From assembly GCA_024734495.1 (NCBI GenBank), contig JALMQS010000187.1:5936304-6000303 (forward strand): a stretch of 64,000 nt of DNA, written 5' to 3'. Below, piece by piece: positions 1 through 11,781 of the stretch. Positions within the stretch are counted from its first letter, which is position 1, and each line of letters starts with the position of its first letter. Position numbers and translations under genes: made by a program. Under the pieces are notes generated by a model. The model was given only the letters and a program-made list of their open reading frames with translations. It did no database searches and was not told where the DNA came from. This DNA is from Forficula auricularia. Its lineage: Eukaryota; Arthropoda; Insecta; Dermaptera; Forficulidae.

Positions 1-360
1 CTTCACTTAATTCTACCCGATGCATATCTTTCATTGTCTGATGAAAAATTGCGAACTAGGTCCTCCGCTTTTCATTTTATTTTCCAATTCTAAAATATAC
101 CTTAGCAATCATCCGTGTCTTAAGGTGTGCCCTATCATTTGAGCTCTTCTCTTCTCAGATTCTTCCATAGTGTTCTCTTTTCTCTAATCTAATGTCATCT
201 AATGATATAAATATTAGTAAAAGTAAAAAAAAGCATTAGAAATTAGAAAAATACTGAAAAATAAAACTCAAAGTTGAAAAATTAAAAAATGTAAAACATT
301 AACTAATAAAACAAAATTCTATGAGAAAAAATAGGTCATAAAATGGAAAATGGAATATCT
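1..360. other. 3' flank of the last psq-type exon
   Basis: AT-rich sequence just downstream (minus strand) of the stop codon of the most distal exon. It should contain the 3' UTR. A TTTATT (AATAAA on the minus strand) lies near 76-81 and could be a poly(A) signal. I see no further exon. Confidence 0.4.
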
Positions 361-1472
361 TTACTCCATAAGTCCTTTTAGCTCTGCCACTGAGTAAAAC
401 CCTTTACCGGATATTATTTTTGGGGGGTCAATGCTTCCCAAAACGTCCTCCCAATCAAATATAACAAAATGTGGCTTGAGTGGCCACTTCCAGAATAAAG
501 AGCTCTTTTCCATTGTACGTACTACTGCGCTTTTCTTATCACAACGAATAATTTGCCCTGGATATATCTCATCATTAAAACGCACAGCAACATATTGCCC
601 TGGAGTCTTCACAAGTGGTTTGAACTCATTCAAAGGATCACTTCCCTGAATAATCACTTTTTGTGCTCTTTCTTGGTCAATTTTGTAGTTATTTTGTGCT
701 ACAGGAGATTCAAAATTGACAACAGACAGACTCGTTGTCGGATTTACTTCTTCTTCATTCTGCAAAATATTAGAATCATCCATTATATCGAGTTCCTCTT
801 TTATTATGATAGTCCCACGTTGTTGGGTGGTGTTTGCAGCTTCAGATAATTTATTGTTATCAGTTATTTGAGGAACCGAGATTTTACACATCCACTCTTT
901 TCTTTTTGGACTGATCTGCTCTTTTAATTGGGTAGAACTTGAAGATTCAGAGTTTTCATTGTTATCAAACCCTTCGGAAGATGGAATGCCGATTATTTCA
1001 CTGTTAACGGTAGAAAAGTGAAATGATAAACTTGGATGCCGCTCCAGAAAAGCAGTGACCCACTTGGGTCCAGGGACGTTGTTTTTAAATTCGGTGACTA
1101 TTCTCCCAGATTTTTGTATATAATCTCTAATTGCCATTCTTATATCATTAATGAATAGGTATTCATATTCATTGATATTCTTGATATGTTTAACAATAGC
1201 CGCCTCTTCGTCATTTGTGAATATAGGTGGATCATTCATATTATCTTTTCTGGTATAGTATTTGTTTCCATGCAATTTTTCATGTAAAGTCGACCGAGGT
1301 ATATGGAATTTTTTCCCAGCTTCTCTGGTTGATAATTTGCCACTTTTAATTGCAGCCAAACAAAGTTGGAGAGTTTCTGGCCTATAGTTTTTGTATTGGC
1401 ATCCTGCTCTCCTTTCTCTAGTTCTCTTTTCTCTTGTTTTTCTCTTGCGCTCCATCATATCGTCATATAACC
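361..1472 (-). CDS. lola: Alternative 3' terminal exon with psq HTH and Tigger/CENP-B-like DNA-binding unit
   Basis: The exon starts after TCTTCCAG; its first two bases (GG) complete a split codon, and 370 codons follow to TAA. A basic stretch (ERKRKTREKRTRERR) precedes a pipsqueak-type helix-turn-helix at about residues 25-70 (YKNYRPETLQLCLAAIKSGK, then AGKKFHIPRSTLHEKLHG). Next is a second helical unit at about 80-160 (TNDEEAAIVKHI ... GPKWVTAFLERHP), the layout of pogo/Tigger transposase DNA-binding regions. A Ser/Asn-rich linker follows, with EELDIMDD. The last about 80 residues (GQYVAVRFNDEIYPGQII ... FWKWPLKP) look like a small beta-barrel often found at the C-terminus of such proteins. 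The exon is three times longer than its zinc-finger neighbours. Inferred: it gives a BTB protein with an HTH in place of zinc fingers. An independent domesticated transposase gene is less likely because the acceptor phase matches the array. Confidence 0.85.
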
Positions 1473-2161
1473 CTGGAAGATAATAATATTTTTTAGAAAG
1501 AGTTATTACAACGACAAACATGTTTTTATTAATATGTTAGTAAAAGGATTTAGTTAATAGCAGGTTTTGTACTAATTTTTGTTCTAGTGCATAGATTATC
1601 TATTTCTACATAGCACATAAATTACAACAAGCTAATCCCATGGTTCTTCAATCCCATTGTAAAAAAGAAAAGTGGAATAATGAAATTAATGGGGGGATAT
1701 TTGATTTAATTAAAAAATAATGGTCATTACTATTTTATTTACGTCTTATTAAAGAATATTCTATACAGAATGGTTTTCCAACCCATACTCATCAATTTAT
1801 TCGAAAAAAGCCATAAATGCTATTTCCATCTTAAAAAAAGAGCAGTGATTTCTGAATTATTTTTTTAAATCGAATATCTTTTTTTTCAGGATAATAATTA
1901 GCAGGACTATTTTGAATATAGTGTCACATTTACTGTTTTCATTTACTCAAATAATATAATTTAGTGAAATAGTATATTACATTTCAAAAGAAGTAAGGTT
2001 TTCTCTATTTGTCATGGATTGATGCCTGAGTGCAGTAAGAGCTACTAAATGCAAGGTACCGAGTAAAAGCAAATATTTTTTATGTAATGTGCATTATTTT
2101 ATTCACTACCATTATAAATAGTCATTAAACATTACAATTTGAATTTGACAATTCATATATA

Positions 2162-2643
2162 CCCTGTGTCTAAAAAGTTCGGTGCATGTTATCATTCATC
2201 GGTTCAAATTATGAACATCGCTTTCTACAATGACGTTTTGAAACGTTTGCTACAACGCACCTGGCGTGTTCAGCCAGAGTTGACCACGGATGGAGTGTGG
2301 ATGTATTGCAAGGTAGCTCGCCTGTTCTGTTTGCGCCAATTCTTGGATCAGCGCGGCATCGAACATCTTAGTACTTCCCTGATTTGGCGCCTGAGAACTT
2401 TTTGTTTCCTCCCCTGGCAATGGTCATGAAAGGCACTCGTTTTGAGGACGTGTCGGCCATCCAAGATTTTGCGATCGATTCATAAAGAGGCTTATGTTGA
2501 CAGTTTCCAAGTCTTATGATCGTTGTCAAAAGTGCGTTGTGACTGATGGTGACTATTTTGAAGGTCAATAAAACTAACTTGTTTGTATTTTCTGTTTTGT
2601 TTGTTTTCTCATAGCAATGACCGAATTTTTTAGACACGCCTTG
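2162..2643 (+). mobile_element. Deleted mariner-like transposon with dead transposase
   Basis: Terminal repeats read GTGTCTAAAAAGTTCGGT at the left and, inverted, GTGTCTAAAAAATTCGGT at the right, each bordered by TA. Plus-strand translation gives the C-terminal third of a mariner transposase in pieces: NDVLKRLLQRTWRVQPEL and RQFLDQRGI in one frame, then FEDVSAIQDFAIDS and a final DGDYFEGQ in others. The central catalytic part is shortened and frameshifted, and no intact transposase remains. The length of 482 bp compares with about 1.3 kb for a full mariner. Confidence 0.85.
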
Positions 2644-3348
2644 TAAATAGAATTTATAGAATCTTTTTCGTTGTTAATGTGCGCGTTGTTGAAACGTGAA
2701 AATACATATTTAAAAATCAAAAGCATTCCTTAATTACTCTGCTAGAGTTTTAAATTAAAAACTAGACTTTAAAGTTGGATTTTGAATGGAAAACATTTAT
2801 TAGACAATAACAAGAATATAAAATAAACAACTACATAGGAAAATATCAGACTGAAGGAAATTGTTCACACTGACCATTATAATTGCGTTCTTTACAATAA
2901 ATTATGTCTACATGTGTAATTTTTAAATTAACATTTCTGGTGTAATTTCTTTACTGCTAATGGTTGGTTGAAAAAAGTAAGATTGGCACTGAATTCAGAA
3001 GTTAATAGATATTTTTACTAGAAAATTTTTTAGTAATATGATCACAACTTTGATTGTAATTAATTTTCAACTCTTAAACTTTGAGTAAGTATATTATTTA
3101 AATGAAGAAATCACAATGAAATTATGTGTGCTTATTAAAACAAACATATTTTGGATTTTGGATCTGACTCAAGAATCTATATCAAGTAATACCTACAGTA
3201 TATATTACCATATATTTCTGGTTAGTTTGAATTATTTATATTATTTATACATGTAAAATTCAAATAACACCGATTTATTTGAAGAAAAAAAACTCTAAGA
3301 TCACGGTTTAATATTAAATCACGATTTCTCTGGATCCAGTGTAACTAA

Positions 3349-3503
3349 CGAGGAGTGAACACCGATTGGAATTAGGTGTACACGTCTTTGGAATTATTTT
3401 GGAATTCATTAGATAATGCCCCTTTATCTATTGTCTTCTGCTTGGAAATGAAAGTGGAAGTGGAAGTAGGTGTACACGATGTTAGGTCGCGGTTTACCCC
3501 TCG
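3349..3503. mobile_element. MITE family M8, copy 1
   Basis: A 155-bp element with ends CGAGGAGTGAAC and, inverted, CGAGGGGTAAACCGCGACC. It is flanked by a perfect 8-bp duplication, gtaactaa, at 3341-3348 and 3504-3511. Two more copies lie at 16613-17070 and 31549-31704. The interior is partly self-complementary. The 8-bp duplication fits hAT or P superfamilies; the ends do not let me choose. Confidence 0.85.
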
Positions 3504-3535
3504 GTAACTAATAACTTGAAATTTGATATAGAGGT

Positions 3536-3580
3536 AACTTCTAAGCCCGTAGAAGCCCGTAGAAGCAGCTTCGCAGCTAG
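3536..3580 (+). mobile_element. Helitron-like 3' end fragment
   Basis: A short GC-richer block with a hairpin (GCAGCTTCGCAGC) ends in CTAG followed by T, the typical 3' end of a Helitron. A 10-bp unit (AGAAGCCCGT) is repeated just before it. No 5' end is found. Confidence 0.45.
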
Positions 3581-3733
3581 TGAATAAAATGTAACAAAAT
3601 TCTAGAATGCATTTTTAAGCTTTTAATTAATAATATACTAAAATCAATTAAAATTTTTTAGCATAACGAACAAAATTATTTATGTTCCCTATAATTTGGC
3701 CTATCCATTTTTCCATTTTGAAAATATAATTTT

Positions 3734-4129
3734 AGTGAAACCCCTCAAATCCGAACCCCGGAAATCTGAATGACTTTTTTGACAAATTTAAGGTTTTATC
3801 ACTTGTTACATTGCAAAACTGTTCAATTTTGACACGATTTTTCAAGTCACTGATTGTTGCTTTACCAACACCAAACTCGCCAGCCTACTTTGTCAAACTT
3901 TCCCGAGCGTCCAGACGCTTTAAAGCTTTCAGTTTTTGTTCTACGGTACAAGAACTGTGTTTTCGTTTGCTTGCCATAATTAAAAATCAAAACATTAATC
4001 AACACCGTTCACTTAATTAAAAACTCAACAATAACAACGCAACTCGAACAGAAACGCGGGCCAAAACCAGATTTCGGTTAATCCGAACAGGCTACAGCCC
4101 CAATTAGTTCGGGTTTAAGGGGCTCACTG
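3734..4129 (-). mobile_element. Internally deleted Tigger-like (TcMar) transposon
   Basis: Left end AGTGAAACCCCTCAAATCCG and right end, inverted, CAGTGAGCCCCTTAAACCCG, bordered by TA. The length is about 400 bp, far below a full Tigger. It keeps the beginning of the transposase on the minus strand (see the pseudogene entry). A second member of the family lies at 21566-21876. Confidence 0.85.
3790..3977 (-). pseudogene. Truncated Tigger transposase N-terminus with in-frame stop
   Basis: Starts at ATG 3977-3975 and reads MASKRKHSSCTVEQKLKALK, then RLDARESLTK, a TAG stop, then AGEFGVGKATISDLKNR. This is the first helix-turn-helix of Tigger-type transposases. The stop interrupts the HTH and the catalytic region is deleted, so it is dead. 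The HTH is of the same broad class as in the psq-type exons nearby but far more decayed. Confidence 0.8.
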
Positions 4130-4605
4130 TATTATTTTTCTTATATCATTGAAAATTTTTAGATCATTGTTTCGAAGGTTTTGTCTTTATCTTCATCGTA
4201 TAGGATAATTTGCAATGAGAATTTAATTTAATTTGAGCCAGAGTTTAACTTGTTTCAAGACTCAAGTCTCAAATAAATTACAGAACAGAATATAAATATA
4301 AGATGTACATGTTGACAACCAGGGTCGAGAAGACTTTACAAATAAATATTTGATAATGTATAAAGTTAAAAATAATTTATTTTTGGAAACGCCTTGGTGG
4401 GCTCCCTACAGAGACCGAGATTCAGGGGCTCCTGCTTCCCCTCTTGATGCCTTTGAATGCAGCATCAGGGACCACTCGAATACGATTAGTACCATAGGTT
4501 AACAACCGTTAATCTACAGGACTAATTATTATTCTTGTTTACATATATAAATGTTTAACCTGAAGGAGTTGCCAGATAAAAAAATTATGAAATTATCAAA
4601 ATTGA

Positions 4606-5249
4606 TTAGTTAGGTTCATAATCATTATTAGAGTCATCCATAGTAATCTCCTCTTTTATCTCTATTTTGGGGATAAACTCGGCCGTGTCTGTAGCTTGGC
4701 TGAGTTTGTTGTTATCGTGAACAGAAGACAAGTTATTCATTATTGTTGCATGTTTTCTCGTTGTATTAGTAGAAAAGGATAAGAAATTGGACAGATTCGG
4801 ATGTCTAGTCAGAAAAGAAAAGACCCATCTGTCAGAAGGAACGTTGTCTTTAAACGTTTTGGCTTTTATTCGGGCTTGTTTTAAATAGTTTCTGATTGTC
4901 ATTTTTACATCATATAGAGAGATTGGGGTCACAAAATCATTGAGTTTTAAGATATTTTGAGCGATAATCCATTCTTCATCATTAGTAAGTAGACCTGGCC
5001 TCCCCACTTTTCCCGGTTTTTCATTAGGATGCGATTTCAATTTATAATTTATTGTCGCCATCGGAATTGAAAATTTCTTTTCAGCCTTTTTTGGCGTTAT
5101 TTTGCCACTTCGAATTTCAGCCAAACAGAGTTCAAGTTGTTCTGCGCTGTAGTTTTTGTAGGTGCGGGGCTTATAGCTGTTTCTTTGTGTCCTATTAGAT
5201 TGACGAGTTCGTTGTTTTTTAATGATTTCTTCAGGGTGATGATTTAAGC
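4606..5249 (-). CDS. lola: Alternative 3' terminal exon, shorter psq HTH/Tigger-like unit
   Basis: Acceptor TTATATTCCAG; two bases (GC) complete a codon, then 214 codons to TAA. A basic region (KKQRTRQSNRTQRN) precedes a psq-type HTH at about residues 30-75 (YKNYSAEQLELCLAEIRSGK, then AEKKFSIPMATINYKLKSHP) and the second helical unit (TNDEEWIIAQNILKLNDF ... SDRWVFSFLTRHPNLSNF). It ends with EIKEEITMDDSNNDYEPN, resembling the EELDIMDDSN stretch in the middle of the exon at 361-1472. It is thus a paralogue of that exon's first half, without the C-terminal beta-barrel-like segment. Both share the GL codons at the junction. Inferred role: DNA-binding tail of an alternative BTB isoform. Confidence 0.85.
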
Positions 5250-7188
5250 CTGGAATATAATAAAACAATTTAAAAAAAAGTTATTTTAACAAATACATAC
5301 ATTTTATATTTATAAATTTTTGTTGTACCATGTTTCATCCTTTTAGCTCAAACTGAAATTGTCAAATTTGCAAAGGCTATACCGAGTTTATAAATAAATA
5401 AATCTAAGATAAGAACCTTCTCTTTCATTTACAAAAAACTGCATTAAAATCGGGCCTTCCATTTGAGTATTACAAAATAATAGCACATTGCACATATATG
5501 CTACACAAAAATCATTGGCGTAGTTAGGGAGTTTTCCTAAAGGGGGGCTGCTGATTAGCCACCGCAAGGTTTTAATTTCGGTAATCCGATTAGAGATCAA
5601 CAAACTTTATAGTAGAATTGAAAATTTTTGGAAATAACGAAACGATTTAATTGAGATAAGTACCTCGTAATTATGGAGTTTCGATTTTTCTAGGGTGGGG
5701 GAGGGGGCAATGAGGTGTCTGGGGGCACTGCCCCCTTGACCTTCCTCTAACTACGGCCATGATAGCAATATTGCTGATAGGTATTTATTGTTAGCATTTA
5801 CGGTTTACATTAATATATTATACGCAGCTCAGACATATTTATGTCAAATTAAAAACTCTTACCAATAAAATTTTGCATTCTAATCCTGATTCCGGTTCTG
5901 TTTGATACGCATAATTATAATATAAAAACTATTCCATAATTTTTTGACCTGTTTTTTTAAATTCCATTTTAAATGTATGAAAAAAAACAACCTTTAAAAT
6001 AAACGAAAAAATGTCAGAACGGTTTTCATGGATGCATTAAATTTCAATGTTCTCAAAAATTTCAATTTATATTTAAATTTAGGATTTGTATATATAAATA
6101 TGAAATTCTAAAAAATGATTTCGAAAAAATAGCATAAAATTCGGGATTTCCGTTTAGAGTTACAAGACCAGAAACAAACATGCATGTATATGCACAATCA
6201 AAAAAAAAAAATCAAAAAAAAAATACGGGCATCTAAAAAACAAAAAAAAATTATTTTTGAATTAGGAGATCAAAATAGTGAAAATGAGGAGAAGAGTGAA
6301 AAACATAAGAGGGTTGAGATAAAAAAATCTTCTAGTAAAAATTAAATTTATTCAAATTTATTAAAGTATTATTTTATAGATAATTACAGATACAAATAAA
6401 TATACATATATACATTCGTATATAGAGTTAATAGAAACAATTTAAATGTATACCAAGGATGTTATTTTATACTTTTAATTTGCATGTCAGAAGGGCTTAG
6501 GAGTTAAACGATAAAAGGTATATCAATTATGTAGGAACTGCCCAGTTTGGCACTTGGACTCGGCCCCCAAGGGAATATAGCCTCGTCTGAAATTAAACAT
6601 TTCAAATAACATCATTGATACGCTTTATAATGGCATTTAAATTGATTAAAGCTTTGGTGGTTGTAGAGTTTATTAGAACTTTTGGAAACATACCAAATTA
6701 TACACAGTTTAATATGTTTATTAAAAACACAAAACACGACATTTCGTTCACTTCATCTGTGACCGAAACGTTGTCTACTTGTTTTCGGTATACTAGTATT
6801 TGTTAGAGTATTTATATAAAACATCGCTTAATTTGGTTTATTTCAACACATTCTAATGTGATATTTAAATGTTTAAATTTAATTATTTTGGATATTTATT
6901 ACAAATCCTTCCGTTGAATTATACTATAGTTTAATCTTTAATTGAAAGATTTTGTTTTGCTGACCTAGCATGATTTATTATATTATTCAAAACTTGTGTG
7001 TTTTTGAAATTTGAAAATATATATTATTTTTCACAAAGAGAAATCAATGTGGCTGACTTCTGCTTGATTCAAATAAACAAACATAATATATACCAAATAT
7101 AAATATGTATACAAATTATTATTTTCAAATTTCAAAATCACACTAGTTTTGAACTGAAACACAATTTAATCAAATGAATACAATATAT
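5250..7188. other. Spacer between psq-type and zinc-finger exons
   Basis: AT-rich. It contains one terminal-inverted-repeat element (5513-5761). Around 6980-7160 an imperfect inverted repeat (AAAACTTGTGTG ... CACACTAGTTTT) surrounds a dispersed motif (ATCAATGTGGCTGACTTCTG) that recurs with variation near 50.05, 51.36, 57.73 and 58.9 kb. No exon seen. Confidence 0.5.
5513..5761. mobile_element. Terminal-inverted-repeat MITE
   Basis: Left end CATTGGCGTAGTTAGGG and right end, inverted, CATGGCCGTAGTTAGAGG. The interior includes a G-rich/C-rich hairpin (GGGGGCA ... TGCCCCC). I could not find a clear target-site duplication, so the superfamily is open. Confidence 0.55.
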
Positions 7189-7493
7189 TTAAGAGTTCAA
7201 TGGACATTCATAAAGAATATGGGAGAGTAAATTGTCTTTAAACAGAAATGAAAGATTGCAATGTGGACATGATTGGGGGCCAGCTTTTTTAATACGTTGA
7301 TGTTTCGTCATATGCGTTTTCAAATTATGCTTGAATTTCGAACAATAATCACATAAGGGACATTTGAATTGTTTCTCGTCGATTCCACATTCATAACGCA
7401 AATGTCTGAGTAAAGATCGGCGATTTTTATATGTTCTAGGACATTTAGGACACTTTTGTAGTTCACCCAGTATAGTACTTAGAATTCCAAACC
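7189..7493 (-). CDS. lola: Alternative 3' terminal zinc-finger exon (C2HC, C2H2, C2HC)
   Basis: Acceptor TATTTTTTCAG; GG completes a codon, then 101 codons including TAA. Three fingers in order: C2HC (CPKCPRTYKNRRSLLRHLRY, ending EC), C2H2 (CPLCDYCSKFKHNLKTHMTKH) and a terminal C2HC (CPHCNLSFLFKDNLLSHILY, ending EC). The other exons with a lone C2HC/C2H2 core end in C2H2, so the added C2HC at the C-terminus is unusual. The inter-finger linker is GIDEKQFK instead of the common GVEPKFK. It is the most distal zinc-finger exon. The first 30 codons contain no ATG, which supports use as a spliced exon rather than an independent ORF. Confidence 0.9.
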
Positions 7494-7785
7494 CTGAAAA
7501 AATACAAGTTTTTTGAAAAATACAAAAAAATTAAAAAATGAGAAAAAATATATACAATATACAAGGAAATTGATTTTCATTTAATTTATGGCCATATAAA
7601 TTTAATGTCTTCACGTTTTATTATTATTTTGAAGTAATTTCTATATGAATTTATTTAAAAATAGTCACAACATTTCGGTGCTAAAATTTTATTTAAAATA
7701 TCTCATTTTGTTTGGAAGAACTTGTATGTTTTACATAAAAAAATGATATATAGGTATGTAGATACTAAAAATGTATTTAATTATT

Positions 7786-7830
7786 TAATATTGTTTCGAT
7801 AATTTTAAGGTAATCTTCATCAGTAAATAT
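7786..7830 (-). ncRNA. Hammerhead-like RNA motif, isolated copy
   Basis: On the minus strand CTGATGAA is followed by a weak stem II (GAT ... ATC) and GAAA. The palindromic stem III is replaced by CAATATT. Core boxes are intact but the helices are weak; probably a relic. Confidence 0.3.
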
Positions 7831-8654
7831 AGTCTTCTTTTATGTTTACTAGTATAACTCTACTAATTCTTTCTCCGTTTATCAATGGAAATTTAAAAAA
7901 ATAATTCCTTTAAGAAAATCATATAAAGCAACTGTAAAGAAATAAATATTTTGAAAATAGACAATGATACAGATGGTCATGGAAATGAAATTAACTTGAA
8001 TAAAAATAAAAAATATTTACGGAAAATTATGTTTCAATTTTTTTTTTTTTTTTATAAATAAATATTTGAAAAAACAGTCCATATATCTGGACTTTTTTTT
8101 AATTGAATTTTTGTTATTTCAAATTTCGATCATTTCTAAAATACATCTTTTTTCTAAATTGTGCTCTTTTTCTAAAATGTTGGCGACTGGAAAAGTCAAA
8201 ATTTTATATAAAGAGGAGAATTAAAAAAAAATAATAATAAATTTAGAAATGATCGTCATTTTAGACAAAAATTATTTAATATAAGTAAATTAAACAAAAA
8301 CTATTTAATCAAATTAATATAATTTAATTAATTATATTGGTTAGATTTTCGTTGATATTACATTATTATTTAGAAATGATGAAAGAAAATGAATAATTAA
8401 TAGCACTTGACCCACATACCGTTAAAATAATAAAATAAAGAATTTTCTTTTAAATCTGTTAATAATAATAAATAAATATTCGTGGTATCTCCAGTAACTA
8501 TGACATACCATAATAGTCTGCCAGAATATTGAATTCGCTCAATTTCAGATTAATTAGTCTGTTTCATTAAATAAAACAAAATATAATAGAATTGTCCAAA
8601 AAATGCACTAAAGAATTTATTCAAGTATAATTTATTGAAATATTTATTTTCCAG

Positions 8655-8762
8655 GCTGATATCTTATCGAGTAACGGGTCACTTTCCATTCTTCTTTCGG
8701 GCTTCATTCGCTGCCAATAAAGTCTCGAAGCAACATCAGTGGCCTCGTCCAGCAATTCAAAG
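8655..8762 (+). CDS. Candidate plus-strand internal exon 1
   Basis: Preceded by TTTATTTTCCAG and followed by GTAAGC, both strong splice signals on the plus strand; the minus strand has neither. It is 108 bp and clearly GC-richer than its surroundings. Only one plus frame is open throughout (one base, 35 codons, two bases), reading LISYRVTGHFPFFFRASFAA and on to QHQWPRPAIQ. I do not recognise the protein. It could be an exon of an antisense gene or of a long non-coding RNA. Its likely partner is the candidate at 52044-52124, which stays open in the continuing frame. Confidence 0.35.
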
Positions 8763-10167
8763 GTAAGCAAACAACCCTTAATAACCACCCCAATATATTC
8801 TTATATGAATATTTAAATAAAAATAAGAATATTTAAATTCAACATCAAATAATTAATTGTTTTTTTTTGTTTTTTGTAAAATAAAATTTATTTTTTCTTA
8901 TTAGTAGTTTTAGTATAATACAATTAATCATAAAATATTAATTAGTAATAAAAAGTATTATTTTATTTTTTTAGCTTAATGATCTTAGAATCAAAGAATA
9001 TATTCGAACCAACTTGCTTTGAATCCAACTTTTTTTTTAATTGAACCGAATTCATTTCAACTATAAGAAATCCATATGTAATCAAATAAAAAATAATCAT
9101 ACAAAATGATTTTTTTTTAAATCACTGTCTAGTTATCATGATGACTTGTTTCTAATTTGATAGGGAAAGTGTTTTATAATGTTAGCGAATCTCGTACAAA
9201 AGAGACTTGGAGAGAAATTATTGATTTAATTTCATTAGAACAGATGCATGGTTCTCTCTAAAAATAGAAAAAGGGCTGAGAAAATGAGTTAAGGAATCAA
9301 ACGGGTAGTTAAGCAGGAATATGCTAGATATTAAATACAGACGAAAATTTTTTGATGTTGATTCGTGTTTAGAAATACCTGAAATTGTGGGGGGGAAATA
9401 TTTTTTAAGGATGATTATTTTCTGCGTTTAATGCTATAAAGTATAAAGTATAGCATACTTTATATAAATACTTTGAGAAATTTACTACTCCTTGCAATTA
9501 AAAACGAGAAACAGTTAATTGAAAAAGTCTCAGATAAAGAAAGCGAAACGTCACAATTAAATATTTTCATTTCCCTGAAGGCCAAAATACCTGAAAATCC
9601 ATATAGGCATACAATTTAAAAGATAATCATAGAATTAAACATATTTGTTAAATCAGAAAAAACATAATAAAAAAATAGATGTCTACAAGGTTTTGTATAT
9701 TATTTGTTTCTCCTTAACAAATTACCAATTTTGTAAGTCGATCTTTTTGTAATTAGTAAATTATGTTTCTCAATTGTGGATGTATTTAGGAATGAATTAT
9801 GTGATTGAAAGTTTTAAAAAATAAATTAAATTTTTCTAATAAATACACGACGTTTTGGATTAATAAAATTTAGCTCATTTTTTTGTTTATTGATATAAAT
9901 GCGATTACGGTTCAGTCAGAAATGACATCCGCAAGTAGAATCAAGAGTGATAAAACTATAGGAGTTTTTAGGATTTTTTGGAGTTGGGTCTTAAATGTTG
10001 AAGTATGGCAAGTTTAACTAAGAAGCAGGTTTTAAAATTTCCAAAAAACCGATTCTTCTTATGAGACAAATTCAAGGAAATTTAAATATACATTCAGTTT
10101 TAAAAATATTTATAAGCATATTATTGTTTATAATATTTATTTTAATAAAATTACAAGATTTCATTTA

Positions 10168-10286
10168 CCCGGGTTCGAATCCGACTCGAGGCAGCCAGCC
10201 AAAATCTGACCCCCGGAGGTAGAGACAAATTTTAAAAATATAACTAGTATCGTAATTAGGCTTATGGCTAGAAGGGCCGAAAAGTC

Positions 10287-10313
<27 letters not shown>
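10168..10313 (+). mobile_element. 5'-truncated tRNA-derived SINE (family S1)
   Basis: Begins within the tRNA-like head at the B box (GGGTTCGAATCC), continues with the body (GGCTTATGGCTAGAAGGGCC) and ends in a long poly(A). It is flanked by a 13-bp target duplication, aagatttcattta, at 10155-10167 and 10314-10326. The full-length sister copy is at 29554-29746 on the other strand. Confidence 0.9.
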
Positions 10314-10317
<4 letters not shown>

Positions 10318-11781
10318 TTTCATTTAGACATATTTAATTAAAGCTATGGTACTTAAAAATTAGAAGAAAAAAATATTAATAAGTTTAACATTTTTATAAA
10401 AGTAGGTATATAATACAAGTTTTATTAAAATCACAGAATTGATTACCAAATATTGTATCATTATTTATTTTTTTGGGGGGACTAAAGTTACTAAAATAAA
10501 GAAAATCTAATAAGACACCCTTTCTCTGATGGGTCTGCGTCTAGTCAGGGGAGTCCGTACACTCAGTATTCCAAAATCTAAAATTAATTATGGAAATATG
10601 TAGCTAATATTTTAAACTTCGGAGACTATTACTTGACATCCTGATAATATCGAACTCCTATAAATCCTCACAAAAATAAAATTTAAAGCATCGTAGGTTT
10701 TTTAAGCATTGGAATTTTGAAAATTTGATTTTTTTAAATACCTCAGTTTTTGTGCCCCGAAGAGTTCGGTCTTTTAATATAGCTGCCATCTTCTGTGTTG
10801 AGAGATTTTCAGATTTCGAAAAATCATTATTTATTTATATTTTTGAGTCGTTTATTACCAGAAATTCACTAATCATTCAAGTAGGCCCTACCTCCATGCA
10901 AAATTTCAGATTACTAGGTCTGGGCTTTAAAATTTTAAAATTTTCAAAAAACAAGAAAAAATATTTTAAGGTAATTTTCGGGTCACCAATATAAAGATCT
11001 CATTTTCAGCTTCCTAAGCATTCTGAGCTCTGAAGGTTATATAAAAAAAAAACTTTCTATTTTGGGCACTAATTTCTAAATCTCATATACCCTTCAAGTC
11101 AAAAATTAACTTGTTTAACTTTAATGGCAAGTACTCGTACAATATAGATGTCCCGAAAATTTTCTTAACCTTTTAATTAATTAGAACGAATGAATGAAAG
11201 GTTTAACCATTCTAAGTTTAATTACAACTTGTTTTCTGAATATAAAGATAATAATACAATTAAATAGTACAAAAATAGGAACAAAAGTAAAAAAAAAAAA
11301 AATGAGAAAATTGTTTTATTGTAAAACCATAGGTACTATAGGTAGACATGATCATTATTGGCACAAGAAAGACTAGACAATTTTTAAATTATTAATATAC
11401 AAAAATAAATTTATATATTTTTACTTGCTACTCGTTATCAATTAATTGGAATGTGAAATTTTCAAAAAGGGTTCATGTTTTATAAAAATATTCGTTCTCT
11501 CTCTATATTCAGCATGTCTTTCATTTTTTAGAAAGATTTATAAGAAAAAACAAAATCCTTGTAGAAAGCAGATTACATAATATATAATAATTTTAAATAT
11601 TATAGTTAAAATCAGAAGGCCAAGCCAACACAGTGATCAGATGAGTAAATCAATGAGGGTCTCCCCAGCTTGATATAGATAAATAATTATAAAATTTGAT
11701 AAAAGCGAATAGGGTAACTCAACTTACTAATACAAACGAAAAAGAAAAAAGAAATAGAATATTTTTATGTAAAAATAAAAA

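Larger units (their letters stand above)
1473..4605. other. Spacer between the two psq-type exons
   Basis: No host exon is visible. It holds a dead mariner, a MITE with a perfect 8-bp duplication, a Helitron 3' end and a deleted Tigger with a broken transposase start, each listed separately. Near 4168-4200 a degenerate hammerhead-like motif is readable on the minus strand (GATGA, then CCTTCGAAAC). Confidence 0.6.

Noticed and set aside
2139..2637. Genes from the 96- and 89-codon ORFs
   Set aside because: Both are readings of the dead mariner element.
10720..11376. Open frames of 60-90 codons (10725-10994, 11194-11376)
   Set aside because: Low-complexity, no family resemblance, no codon bias or splice signals; chance ORFs in AT-rich DNA.
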